From Peptostreptococcus canis (lineage in GTDB: Bacteria > Bacillota > Clostridia > Peptostreptococcales > Peptostreptococcaceae), in the NCBI RefSeq assembly GCF_014229965.1, contig NZ_JABGBW010000003.1, forward strand, positions 118,162 through 182,161: DNA of 64,000 nucleotides, given 5' to 3'. Shown piece by piece: positions 1 to 8,650 of the stretch (position 1 is its first letter; every line of letters starts with the position of its first letter). Both the position numbers and the translations under genes were made by a program. The notes beneath the pieces are model-generated. The model did no database searches and was not told where the DNA came from. It saw only the letters and a list, made by a program, of their open reading frames with translations.

Positions 1-497
1 TTTTTTGCTTCTTTTAAGAGCTCAATATTTTCAAAATTTCTGGACATATATTTATAACTTTGACTATATTTTTGTTCTCCGGTCTGCTCAAATAATTTTC
101 TATATGTATCTGCTGCCGCTTTATAATTTCTATCTTCAATGTATTGTTCGGCCTCTCTTTCTAAAGATGAAATCCTTGATAGATGCCTTACCAAAACAAA
201 ACTAAATATAGAAATACTTACTATAACGAATGTTGAAACTATAATAAATATATTCTTTCTTTTCTTTTTATGATTCTCATTTTGTTTTATATATGATTCA
301 AATTCGTCATTATATTCACTATCGGAGTTATTTTCTTTAGATGTTTCAGACTGTTTTTCCAAAAAATCATTTGCTAACTCAGGATCATCCAATAGTCTTC
401 TAGTCTCTTTATTGAATTTTATCTCTTGTGTGTCCTGACTTAAATCTTTACTATCAATCATCCTATGTTCATTAATATTTCTATCTTTCCATCTCAT
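1..497 (-). CDS. single-pass membrane protein, C-terminus cut off by the window edge
   Basis: An open frame on the minus strand starts at ATG 497 behind a clear AGGAGGT site and runs off the left edge, so about 165 residues are visible. Residues 1-80 are hydrophilic and charged (cytoplasmic by the positive-inside rule, with KKKRK at 77-81). Residues about 83-103 form one hydrophobic membrane segment. After it comes a helical stretch (about 108-140) that resembles a single TPR-like helix pair, with an EQYIEDRNYKAAADTYRKLF pattern. I do not recognise a named family. The likely topology is a cytoplasmic N-terminus, a single transmembrane anchor and an exported TPR-like region. Confidence 0.75.
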   Translation of the reverse strand, partial: MRWKDRNINEHRMIDSKDLSQDTQEIKFNKETRRLLDDPELANDFLEKQSETSKENNSDSEYNDEFESYIKQNENHKKKRKNIFIIVSTFVIVSISIFSFVLVRHLSRISSLEREAEQYIEDRNYKAAADTYRKLFEQTGEQKYSQSYKYMSRNFENIELLKEAK

Positions 498-614
498 AAA
501 ATACCTCCTTTCAAAATTTTAAAATCAATATCCAATGATATTTTTTAATATATAAAGTATCATCCCACTTACTATAATACTCTTTTCTTACTTATTTCTC
601 AACATCTTAAAAGG

Positions 615-1670
615 CTATTCTTCATCAATTCTAGATTCAATCATATAGATTAAAGAGTCTACCGGCATATCACCCATATCTGCCAATTGCTGCATATTCA
701 TTTGGGATAACTCGACCGTACCTGCTAATGTTCTAAGTTTATTGAATCTGGGATTAATGACAAGTAAATAATCTTTGACAAATGGGTATTTATCAAAAAG
801 TTCTCTAACACCTGACTCCGCTTTAAATCCCATTTTACTTTCCTCAAAAACATGTTCCTCAACTACTTTCGGTGCTTTTTTAAACATAGTTCTGATTTCA
901 CTTTCAGGAATATATTCTAAATTCAGTTCAAACCCCTGCTTTCTTATAAAATTCATTATTTTAGTTCGATTTTCTCTTGTTAAAGGAAATTTTGTGTATA
1001 CATGGTTTGTAAAAGAATCATACCTGAAATTTGTTTCTCTGTTTTTATAGTATTCCTCCAAAATTTTATCATAATCTTTTAATGCTTTAATGTAGCTTTC
1101 TTGAATTTTGTATTGATTTTCAAAAACTTTTAACTCAGAACTCATTCTAGGCTTTTTGTCCGGTTTTTCATCCGGATAACCAAATCCAATTCCAAGAACA
1201 GGGAAAGTATATTCCGGCAAATTTAATATTTTTATCATTTCTTCAGGATCATTTAATATACTTCCAAAAAAGACACCACCTAATCCCAAGCTTTCCACCG
1301 CTATCATTACATTTTGTGCTGCCAAAACTGAATCTGAAAATGCTTGAAAAAATTTATCCATATCATTTCTATTTTCCGGATAAGAATCTAGTTCTGCCAA
1401 TATACTTGCATTTCTGAATACATCTGCAACAAATATCCATAATTCCGGTACATCGACAACATATGGTTGCATACAAATGTCTGCAATTGCTTTTTTCTTT
1501 TCTTTATCAGTTATTCTTATGATACTAAATGTCTGCATCGCAACACTCGATGATGTCTGATTTGCTACATTTATAATAGTTTCTATTATATCCTTACTAA
1601 GTGATTCTTGCTTGAACTTTCTTATAGATCTGTGTTCTAATTGAGTTTTTATAGTTTCATTCATTATCAT
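615..1670 (-). CDS. nitroreductase-family flavoprotein with C-terminal DUF1858-like domain
   Basis: Residues 1-200 have the nitroreductase fold signature: the N-terminal HRSIRKFK segment binds FMN phosphate in this family, and GLGGVFFGSI and GIGFGYPDEKP are conserved core segments. The reaction is likely NAD(P)H- and FMN-dependent reduction of a nitro or quinone-like substrate, as in NfrA-type enzymes, which are usually about 250 residues. This protein has 351 residues; the last ~65 (from VRELFDKYP to the end) resemble DUF1858, a small domain also found near hybrid-cluster and ScdA-like proteins. Start ATG 1670 follows GGAGG at about 7 bases. The family is confident, the substrate unknown. 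Confidence 0.85.
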   Translation of the reverse strand: MIMNETIKTQLEHRSIRKFKQESLSKDIIETIINVANQTSSSVAMQTFSIIRITDKEKKKAIADICMQPYVVDVPELWIFVADVFRNASILAELDSYPENRNDMDKFFQAFSDSVLAAQNVMIAVESLGLGGVFFGSILNDPEEMIKILNLPEYTFPVLGIGFGYPDEKPDKKPRMSSELKVFENQYKIQESYIKALKDYDKILEEYYKNRETNFRYDSFTNHVYTKFPLTRENRTKIMNFIRKQGFELNLEYIPESEIRTMFKKAPKVVEEHVFEESKMGFKAESGVRELFDKYPFVKDYLLVINPRFNKLRTLAGTVELSQMNMQQLADMGDMPVDSLIYMIESRIDEE

Positions 1671-1782
1671 TTTTTTCCTCCGTCTATTATAAATAACTTA
1701 TTATAGTTTTATTATTATATAATATTATACCCATTCTGAAACCAATAAACAATATATACTAAACATAATATACTAAACATAC

Positions 1783-1830
1783 AAAAAGCGTTAATAATAG
1801 ACCTGTCCAAAAGCAAATCCTTATTAACGC
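1783..1830 (-). terminator. rho-independent terminator of the DUF1097 gene
   Basis: Read on the minus strand, a 10-bp stem (GCGTTAATAA with TTATTAACGC) is followed by TTTTTG. It lies just past the stop of the DUF1097 gene. The loop is long (about 23 bases). Confidence 0.6.
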
Positions 1831-1862
1831 ACATTATAATATATTAAATTGCACTTATGAGC

Positions 1863-2363
1863 TTATTGCTCAATTTCTTGTTTTCCAAACTTCCTAAATA
1901 TTATTTGCCCTAGTGTATCACAACTAATAGCCAATATCGCACCACAAATAAATGAAATCGCTACATGTATTACCTCTGCACTTAACACATTTACTCCTAC
2001 TGATGCAGCTGCAAAAGTTGTAAAGCACCCCATAAAAGCACCCGGTATAAACCAAAGAACTTTTGCCTTAGACTGCCAACACATAGTTGCAGATATAATT
2101 CCTGTCATCAACACAGGTAAAAAAGCTGATGTAGGTAAAAATCCTGAAATAAACATGGCAAATATTGCTGATATCATTCCCGAAAAAGTAGAAAAAATAG
2201 CTGTTTTTACTCCTTCTAATCCATGTTTTCCAGAAGCAAAATATGCAGTACATCCAGAAAATCCTACCCATGTTATTAATCCTAAAGCCGGTATTGAAGA
2301 AATCCATCCCCAAATAGCACAACATATACCCGTACCTAATCCTAAAGCAAACAATAAACTCAT
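1863..2363 (-). CDS. DUF1097 family membrane protein
   Basis: A 166-residue, strongly hydrophobic protein with about five membrane segments rich in Gly, Ala, Ser and Cys. The length and the pattern GWISSIPALGLITWVGFSGC match the DUF1097 (YcdZ-like) family of inner-membrane proteins, whose function is not established. ATG 2363 has an ideal CGGAGG site. It appears to be a single-gene unit, with an extended -10 promoter upstream and a terminator downstream. Confidence 0.8.
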   Translation of the reverse strand: MSLLFALGLGTGICCAIWGWISSIPALGLITWVGFSGCTAYFASGKHGLEGVKTAIFSTFSGMISAIFAMFISGFLPTSAFLPVLMTGIISATMCWQSKAKVLWFIPGAFMGCFTTFAAASVGVNVLSAEVIHVAISFICGAILAISCDTLGQIIFRKFGKQEIEQ

Positions 2364-2402
2364 ATAAACCTCCGTATAATAATTATAATAATTTCATCGA
2401 CT

Positions 2403-2411
2403 ATTATACCA
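2403..2411 (-). promoter_or_regulatory. extended -10 promoter element for the DUF1097 gene
   Basis: The minus strand reads TGGTATAAT, a TGn extended -10 plus a perfect -10 hexamer, about 40 bases before the DUF1097 start. No good -35 is visible, which is normal for extended -10 promoters. Confidence 0.45.
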
Positions 2412-2453
2412 CATATATCGCTTGTCTGCTAATTTTTACTTTTATATAGGTTG

Positions 2454-3770
2454 CTATTTAATAATGAGGTTTCCCTTATTTTTATCTTTAATAACGCCCT
2501 TTAAGTATGCTAATACTATACCGTAATTTGTAATAGGAACATTATTTAATTTAGCTTGATTAACCTTATTCATAATTGAAGTTCTAGTAACCATACATCC
2601 ACCGCAATGTATTATCATTGCATATTTTGATAAATCTCCGGGAATATTTTTCCCATGAGAAAAAGAGAATTTAATATCCTTTCCTGTTTTCTTTTTAATT
2701 AAATTCGGAATTTTTACAGTACCTATATCCTCGTGTGATACTGTATGGGTGCAAGATTCTGCTATTAATACAGTATCTCCGTCCTTGAGATTATAAATAT
2801 ATTTCGCACCTTCTATAAATTCTTCTATATCCCCTTTTTGTCTGGCAAAGAGAATGGAAAAACTGGTAAGTTTCATATCTTCAGAAATTATTGAATCCAC
2901 TTTTTCAAATATCTGGGAATCTGTTATAACTAAATCAATATTTTTATTTTCTTCTAATATTTCTTCAAGTTCCGTATCTCTAACGACAATTACTTTTATA
3001 CCGAGATCCAAACATTCTCTAATAACCTGTACTTGCGGTAATATCAATCTTCCCTTTGGTGCCTCTGAATCCACCGGAACAACTAATAAAATAGTATTTC
3101 CTTTCTCAGCTATATTATGCAACAAGCCTTTTTCTTCTTCAGTACTCTCTAAAACTGAAATCAATTTTGAAACCAATTTTGTTTTATAATTCTCTAATAC
3201 TTTTGATATTTCGCTGTTTATTATTTCAGAAGAGAATAGTGCTATATCATTAAATTTATCTTCTATAGGCTTTAATATATCTTTAACACTTTCGTCCAGT
3301 AAATCCAATTTGCTGATTATAAAAATATGCTTTTTATTCAAAGCGTCATACTGATCCCTATATATTTTTAATCTATTTATTATATATTCTTCTATATTTT
3401 CACATGACAATTTTCCCGAATTCTCATTTAAAATATCATTTATACTACTTCCAACTTTATTCACAAGTAAATCTTCAATAGAAATCACATGTATTATGAC
3501 ATCGGAATTCATGATTTCCTCTTGGCTTTTCTCTACTCTCATTTTTCCGAGATCGCCTTCATCATCCAGTCCCGCAGTATCGACTAAATTAATCGGACCA
3601 TAACCTATCAACTCCATTGCCTTAAAAACAGGATCGGTCGTTGTCCCTGCAAAATCAGAAACAATCGACCTATCTTGACCTAAAATTAAATTGAATAAAG
3701 TGGACTTCCCTGCATTTCTATTCCCTACTAGCACAACGGTTTTTCTATTGGCAGTTGGTGTATTTTGCAT
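2454..3770 (-). CDS. hydF: [FeFe]-hydrogenase maturation GTPase HydF
   Basis: HydF is the scaffold GTPase that carries the assembled 2Fe subcluster and passes it to HydA. The P-loop GNRNAGKST is at residues 16-24, the G3 motif DTAGLDD follows, and the dimerisation domain is in the middle. The C-terminal domain has the family's iron-sulfur ligands: a CTH in AESCTH and, about 50 residues later, HCGGC. ATG 3770 is preferred because GGAGG lies five bases before it; an in-frame TTG at 3782 overlaps that ribosome binding site. It is the last gene of the TM1266-hydE-hydG-hydF operon, 23 bases after hydG. Confidence 0.96.
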   Translation of the reverse strand: MQNTPTANRKTVVLVGNRNAGKSTLFNLILGQDRSIVSDFAGTTTDPVFKAMELIGYGPINLVDTAGLDDEGDLGKMRVEKSQEEIMNSDVIIHVISIEDLLVNKVGSSINDILNENSGKLSCENIEEYIINRLKIYRDQYDALNKKHIFIISKLDLLDESVKDILKPIEDKFNDIALFSSEIINSEISKVLENYKTKLVSKLISVLESTEEEKGLLHNIAEKGNTILLVVPVDSEAPKGRLILPQVQVIRECLDLGIKVIVVRDTELEEILEENKNIDLVITDSQIFEKVDSIISEDMKLTSFSILFARQKGDIEEFIEGAKYIYNLKDGDTVLIAESCTHTVSHEDIGTVKIPNLIKKKTGKDIKFSFSHGKNIPGDLSKYAMIIHCGGCMVTRTSIMNKVNQAKLNNVPITNYGIVLAYLKGVIKDKNKGNLIIK

Positions 3771-3793
3771 AAAAACCTCCAATCATCTATTCA

Positions 3794-5197
3794 TTATATA
3801 TATAAATCTCTTTCACCCTTTTTAAGTTTATCTATATTCCCCAATGTAAAATTGACTATATCTTCTCTATCTATTGTAGATGCCTGCTCTCTTACAAATT
3901 TTTCAGCCTTTTTCAAGAACTCTTCATCTCCATAGTCTACTGCATATTCCATCAAAGTTGTCAATGCATTTGGCTTGCACATATAATGTATTTTTTCAGA
4001 TTTAGCAATATTCATAAATTTTTCACCAGTTCTGCCGGTTCTATAACAAGCCGTACAATAACTAGGAATATAATTATCATCTATCAAATCATTAATCACT
4101 TGAAGTGGAGTTCTTTCATCCGCCATTTTAAATTGTGCTATATTTTCTCCTTTCAAAGATTCCTGATATCCGCCAACTCCCGTACATGATCCCGCACTTA
4201 CTTGAGAAATACCATATTCTAATAGTTCCTTTCTCATATCAGCATCTTCTCTTGTGGAAAGAATCATTCCCGTATATGGTACGGCAATACGTATTATAGC
4301 TACTATTTTTTTAAACATATCATCATCTACCAGATTTGGAAAACTTTCCAATGTGACACCTTCTGCCGGTCTAAGTCTAGGAACAGAAATAGTATGGAAT
4401 CCTACACCAAACTTTTTTTCAAGGTGCTGATTATGTAGCATTAAAGATAACACCTCAAATTTCGGATCAGCTAATCCAAATAACACTCCGGCTCCTACAT
4501 CATCTATTCCACCCTCCATTGCCCTGTCAAAAGCAGTGGTATGATAATCATAATTTCCTTTAATACAGTTAGGATGCATTTTTTTATAAATTTCTTCATC
4601 ATATGTTTCCTGGAATAATATGTAAGTTCCTATCTGTGCTTCTTGAAGTTTTTTATAATTTTCCACAGTAGTAGCGGCTATATTAACATTAATCCTTCTA
4701 ATTACACCATTTTTATTATAAGTATCATATATTGTATCAATAGCCTCGAGAACATATTCAATAGGACAATTTAGAGGATCTTCCCCTGCTTCTAAGGCAA
4801 GCCTCTTATGTCCCATTTGTTCAAGAATTTCTACCTCTTTTCTTATTTCATCCATTGTAAGTTTTCGTCTCACAAACTTATTCTTACATTTATATCCACA
4901 ATATACACAATTATTTACACAATAATCACTAATGTATAATGGGGCGAAAAGTACTACTCTATTTCCGTAAACATCCTTTTTTATCTGACCGGATACCTCA
5001 AAAAGTTTTTTCAACTGTTCTTTGTTTTCTATCTCCAATAATGCTGCTATTTCGGAATGCTCAAGTCCCTTTTTATTTTTCGCTTTTTCCAAAATCCTAT
5101 CGATATCCTCTTCAGTAGTTCCTTTTGCCTCCTCCAATAGACGGAGAACATACTCCCTGTCTATTTTCATGTTTTCATCAAATCTTTTTCTACTCAT
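3794..5197 (-). CDS. hydG: [FeFe]-hydrogenase maturation radical SAM tyrosine lyase HydG
   Basis: HydG cleaves tyrosine to p-cresol and dehydroglycine, giving the CO and CN ligands of the H-cluster. The protein has the usual ~467 residues. The radical SAM CX3CX2C motif is C93, C97 and C100. The C-terminal CX2CX22C motif that binds the dangler-iron cluster is intact at C381, C384 and C407 with exactly 22 residues between the last two. A ThiH-type TIM barrel and BATS region lie between. ATG 5197 has an AAGGTGGAG site. It lies between hydE and hydF. Confidence 0.97.
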   Translation of the reverse strand: MSRKRFDENMKIDREYVLRLLEEAKGTTEEDIDRILEKAKNKKGLEHSEIAALLEIENKEQLKKLFEVSGQIKKDVYGNRVVLFAPLYISDYCVNNCVYCGYKCKNKFVRRKLTMDEIRKEVEILEQMGHKRLALEAGEDPLNCPIEYVLEAIDTIYDTYNKNGVIRRINVNIAATTVENYKKLQEAQIGTYILFQETYDEEIYKKMHPNCIKGNYDYHTTAFDRAMEGGIDDVGAGVLFGLADPKFEVLSLMLHNQHLEKKFGVGFHTISVPRLRPAEGVTLESFPNLVDDDMFKKIVAIIRIAVPYTGMILSTREDADMRKELLEYGISQVSAGSCTGVGGYQESLKGENIAQFKMADERTPLQVINDLIDDNYIPSYCTACYRTGRTGEKFMNIAKSEKIHYMCKPNALTTLMEYAVDYGDEEFLKKAEKFVREQASTIDREDIVNFTLGNIDKLKKGERDLYI

Positions 5198-5270
5198 TTT
5201 TCTCCACCTTTCAAATCAGAATAATTAGTCTTTCTTTTTTGTTAGATTTATATAAAAGCTATACAATAGC

Positions 5271-6350
5271 TTAATATATCATTTTACTGTCTCCACGTCC
5301 CATATCACAATAATATCCATAACTATTTATATCGTCTTTTATCATCTGTAATGCTTCTGCTGACTCACTTCCTGAGATTTTTTTATTATTGTAAATCGAA
5401 TAGTTACCTCTATTTACCACGGGTGTAAGATTTGGCATTATTACATTAGCCCCCAACTCTATTCCTCTTCTTCTACCATCAGGTGAAATACTGCCTAATG
5501 CTGTCGTAGCTGGAAGTAGTACTTTCGGAAGCAATAGTCTTATCAAAGCAAGCATCAATAACGTGGTCTCTAAATCCCCACTTTTATAATTTTTCATAGA
5601 TGTATCTTCGTGTGTTATATAAGGACCTATCCCTACCATTTCAGGTTGAAGATTCTTTAAAAATCTCAAATCCTTTACATAATCCTCACTCTTATACCAA
5701 GGCAATCCTACCATAAATCCTGCTCCTGTTTGATATCCCAGTGATTTCAAATTTTTCAAACATTCAACTCTCGAATGCAAATATGAATAAGGATGCAACC
5801 ATCTATACAATTCTTCATTTGCCGTTTCATGTCTAAGTAAAAATCTATCAACACCTGCTATCTTCAAAGTTTTATAACTATCATAACTTCTTTCTCCCAC
5901 GGAAAGAGTTACCGCACAATCAGGAATCATTTTTTTTATTGATGTAACTATATCACAAATTATTTTATCAGTAAAATATGGATCTTCACCGCCTTGTAAC
6001 ACAAAAGTTTTAAATCCCAGTTCATTTCCTTTAATACATGTGTCCAATATTTCTTTTTTAGAAAGTCTATACCTTTTGACACTCTTATTGAATACATTTA
6101 TCCCACAATACTTACATTCTCTCCTACAATAATTTGTAAATTCTATCAGACCTCGTAAGTATACACTTTTCCCATAATATATTCTCCTTGTATCCTCAGA
6201 TAATGCAAACAGGTATCTTTTACTTTCATCATCTATATTATCAATAAGCCACAAAAGTTCATCATCTCTTAAGTCATTTTCTATATATAGTTTATTTATT
6301 AATTTAACTATCCTTTTATTTTTTGCTTCTTCTTCACAAGTTTTAATCAT
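5271..6350 (-). CDS. hydE: [FeFe]-hydrogenase maturation radical SAM protein HydE
   Basis: HydE is a radical SAM enzyme that works downstream of HydG on the cysteine-bound Fe(CO)2CN synthon. CX3CX2C is visible at C75, C79 and C82 (motif CRRECKYC), followed by the family pattern LQGGEDPY and ERSYDSYK. The length of 359 residues fits the family. The start codon overlaps the stop of the upstream regulator gene (ATGA), which implies translational coupling. Confidence 0.96.
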   Translation of the reverse strand: MIKTCEEEAKNKRIVKLINKLYIENDLRDDELLWLIDNIDDESKRYLFALSEDTRRIYYGKSVYLRGLIEFTNYCRRECKYCGINVFNKSVKRYRLSKKEILDTCIKGNELGFKTFVLQGGEDPYFTDKIICDIVTSIKKMIPDCAVTLSVGERSYDSYKTLKIAGVDRFLLRHETANEELYRWLHPYSYLHSRVECLKNLKSLGYQTGAGFMVGLPWYKSEDYVKDLRFLKNLQPEMVGIGPYITHEDTSMKNYKSGDLETTLLMLALIRLLLPKVLLPATTALGSISPDGRRRGIELGANVIMPNLTPVVNRGNYSIYNNKKISGSESAEALQMIKDDINSYGYYCDMGRGDSKMIY

Positions 6351-6607
6351 AATACTTCTTTCTTTGATATAGCCGTTTTGACATTTACACTATCTATAGA
6401 ACCTAACTTACCGGTAAGGCTGTTTATTTCATCCATAGTACCCATTACAGTCAGACACACTACCGAAATTCCTTCTTCAAGAAATGGAATTCCCATTCTT
6501 CCTCTTACTATATCTTTTGATTGAGAAACCACTTTATTGAACTCCACCTGGCATTTCACCGGATCATCTAATACCGCACTAATTACAGCTACTCTATTAC
6601 TTTCCAT
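6347..6607 (-). CDS. TM1266-type iron-only hydrogenase system regulator
   Basis: An 86-residue protein of the small ferredoxin-fold family (TM1266/NikR C-terminal-like) that regularly sits beside hydEFG and is annotated as a putative hydrogenase system regulator. Its pattern RVAVISAVLDDP, GRMGIPF, ISVVCLTVMGTMDEINSLTGKLG fits that family along its whole length. ATG 6607 follows TTGGAGG. It is first in the operon and overlaps hydE by 4 bases. It has no separate DNA-binding domain, so direct DNA binding is not obvious. Confidence 0.85.
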   Translation of the reverse strand: MESNRVAVISAVLDDPVKCQVEFNKVVSQSKDIVRGRMGIPFLEEGISVVCLTVMGTMDEINSLTGKLGSIDSVNVKTAISKKEVL

Positions 6608-6639
6608 ATTCGAACCTCCAACTTAAAATATAACTATAT

Positions 6640-6662
6640 ATTATACTGCTTTCTAAAAGCAA
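6640..6662 (-). promoter_or_regulatory. -10 element and dyad operator candidate of the hyd maturation operon
   Basis: On the minus strand a perfect TATAAT (6640-6645) is preceded directly by TTGCTTTTAGAAAGCAG (6646-6662), an imperfect palindrome with arms TGCTTT/AAAGCA. The dyad fills the 17-bp spacer between the -10 and a weak -35, as expected for a repressor operator. The transcript would start about 30 bases before the regulator gene. Confidence 0.45.
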
Positions 6663-6760
6663 TATCATTATATTAAGTATCACTAATTGCTTAACTACAG
6701 TATAAAGTAAAACACAAAATATTCCAACTCATTTTTTATATAACTTTATAACTATTTTTA

Positions 6761-6769
6761 TGATATAAT
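6761..6769 (+). promoter_or_regulatory. extended -10 promoter element facing the methionine sulfoxide reductase gene
   Basis: TGATATAAT (TGn plus a perfect -10) lies on the plus strand, about 100 bases before the start at 6867. The direct repeat TTAATATAGTA follows at about 6778-6800. No convincing -35 is visible. Confidence 0.35.
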
Positions 6770-6866
6770 TGAAGTTATTAATATAGTAATTAATATAGTA
6801 CGAATCTTACTTTAACAATTTTTTACAGTAAAACCTAATTTATAGAAAAGTCTTCAGGAGGAAAAA

Positions 6867-7352
6867 ATGTTTGATATAAAAGTATTTGATGGAATGAGTA
6901 CCGAAGAAAAATATATAACTATGCTCTCAGCTTTAACGGGTTTACTTGATAATGATGATTCAAAAATAAGTAAATTATCAAATGCATCCGCACTTATTAA
7001 TGCCGTAGTCGGAAGAATGAACTGGTGCGGATTTTATCTAGATAATGGTAAAGAACTTGAATTAGGTCCTTTTCAGGGGATGCCTGCCTGCACTAAAATA
7101 AATTACTCCAACGGCGTTTGTGGAAAGGCTTTTAGTACAAAATCAACAGTAAGAGTGGATGATGTACATAAATTTGAAGGACATATAGCATGTGATGCAG
7201 CATCTAATTCCGAACTTGTCATACCGATTATTAAAAATGAAAAATGTTTGGGTGTTTTAGACATGGATAGCTCTGAATTTTCGAGATTTACGGAGCTTGA
7301 AGAAAAATATTTGATTAAAGCCGTGGATATTATATCAACAAAAATATTTTAA
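6867..7352 (+). CDS. msrC: free methionine-R-sulfoxide reductase, GAF domain
   Basis: A single GAF domain of 161 residues that reduces free L-methionine-(R)-sulfoxide, part of oxidative damage repair. The three redox cysteines of the fRMsr family are present at C75, C85 and C109, in contexts GPFQGMPAC, GVCGKAF and GHIACDA. The family signature NWCGFYL and ELVIPI are also visible. ATG 6867 follows CAGGAGG. It is a single gene with its own terminator. Confidence 0.93.
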   Translation: MFDIKVFDGMSTEEKYITMLSALTGLLDNDDSKISKLSNASALINAVVGRMNWCGFYLDNGKELELGPFQGMPACTKINYSNGVCGKAFSTKSTVRVDDVHKFEGHIACDAASNSELVIPIIKNEKCLGVLDMDSSEFSRFTELEEKYLIKAVDIISTKIF

Positions 7353-7366
7353 AGAAAAAAATATAT

Positions 7367-7421
7367 AAAAAAGCATTATAGGTCATCAATGAGAAGTCAA
7401 AGAACGTCTATAATGCTTTTT
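7367..7421 (+). terminator. terminator after the methionine sulfoxide reductase gene
   Basis: Arms AAAAGCATTATAG and CTATAATGCTTTT are perfectly complementary, with a 26-base loop and U-rich 3' end. The A-rich 5' side would also serve transcripts from the opposite strand. Confidence 0.7.
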
Positions 7422-7528
7422 ATTTCTTTATATATTTATCCCTTTATATGATTAAACATAATTGGATTTTTATAAAATTTTATCAGCTTGTTTTACTTTC
7501 CAATCTACTTGACTTTTCATCCATCTCT

Positions 7529-8650
7529 TTATACTTCATTTTTTGCCCTATTTTTATGAATAACCAATGTCAACATAATAAAAGTAATTCCTATTAATAG
7601 TTGAACTAAAATATACCTTATAGTGCTATAATTCCAAAAAACTCCCTCTACTATAGAGCTATATAGTCTGCCGTTCCAAAACATTGGTGAAAATAATGCT
7701 ATTTTTTCCAGATATTCAGGTAGAAATTCTTTTGGTACAAATACCCCTGAAATAAAGGATAAAGTCAATGTAAGTAAATTGGTTATAGCCATATTCATAT
7801 TTGCATTTTTTGATATGGATGCTATAAAAAATGATAATCCGGACGCAGGTATAAGATATATAAAACTAGATAATAGGAATTGATATCCAACTTTTGAATT
7901 TATATAGCCAGCTCCAAAGATGCAAACACTCAAAGCTGAAAAAACCAACCATACAAACAGTATATATGACAAAGAACTTTTTATCACGGCTAAATTGAAT
8001 TTTCTACTATTCATTTTTGATATACTGATTCGATTTTTTACAACTCCTGCATAAAATCTACTTTCTATAAAATAGGTACCTATCATAATAATTGCCAATA
8101 CAACAAATAACTGATAATTATAATATCGGTACATTGAATTAATTATTCTGGCTTTTTTTACATCTTTATTTATATGAAAACTTAATTTTATATCATTTGA
8201 GATTATATTATCACTTTTTTGTTCAATATTTTTAACATTGTACTTACTAAGCAATTTATTAATTTGTATGTACTCAATTATTTTACTATTTATTAAATAC
8301 ACACTCTCGTCATCTTTATGAACATAATATTCTAAGCTCGAATCATCATTTATTTTTAATACATATTGAACATATCCGGATATCAAAGACTCTTTTATTG
8401 TTTCATTATCATCTTTTACATATTTCATTGAATAATTTTTATCTAAATATTTTTTTATCTTGTCACTAAACTCATTATCCCTATCATTATTTATTACTGC
8501 AACAGAAATGTTTGAATCAACATTATCAGAAGGAAGTTTCTGAGAAGATACCATTGATAGTACAGATATAAGTACAAATATAAAAAAATATATCATTATA
8601 CCAATAGAATTTTTTTTCATAATATTGAGATACGCTTTAAATACTGTCAT
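7529..8650 (-). CDS. ABC-2 type exporter permease (second of two)
   Basis: A 373-residue ABC-2 permease: one N-terminal membrane segment (about 13-33), a large extracytoplasmic domain (about 35-175), and about five C-terminal membrane segments including the family feature of a loop ending SGVFVPKEFLPEYL. It would form the membrane channel with the permease encoded just upstream. ATG 8650 follows AGGAGG and overlaps the end of the upstream permease gene by 14 bases, implying coupling. Substrate unknown; antimicrobial peptide or drug export is a family-level guess. Confidence 0.85.
   Translation of the reverse strand: MTVFKAYLNIMKKNSIGIMIYFFIFVLISVLSMVSSQKLPSDNVDSNISVAVINNDRDNEFSDKIKKYLDKNYSMKYVKDDNETIKESLISGYVQYVLKINDDSSLEYYVHKDDESVYLINSKIIEYIQINKLLSKYNVKNIEQKSDNIISNDIKLSFHINKDVKKARIINSMYRYYNYQLFVVLAIIMIGTYFIESRFYAGVVKNRISISKMNSRKFNLAVIKSSLSYILFVWLVFSALSVCIFGAGYINSKVGYQFLLSSFIYLIPASGLSFFIASISKNANMNMAITNLLTLTLSFISGVFVPKEFLPEYLEKIALFSPMFWNGRLYSSIVEGVFWNYSTIRYILVQLLIGITFIMLTLVIHKNRAKNEV

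Noticed and set aside
5..205. Open reading frame of 66 codons on the plus strand at the left edge
   Set aside because: It overlaps a minus-strand gene with an ideal ribosome binding site and coherent protein; it lacks a site of its own.
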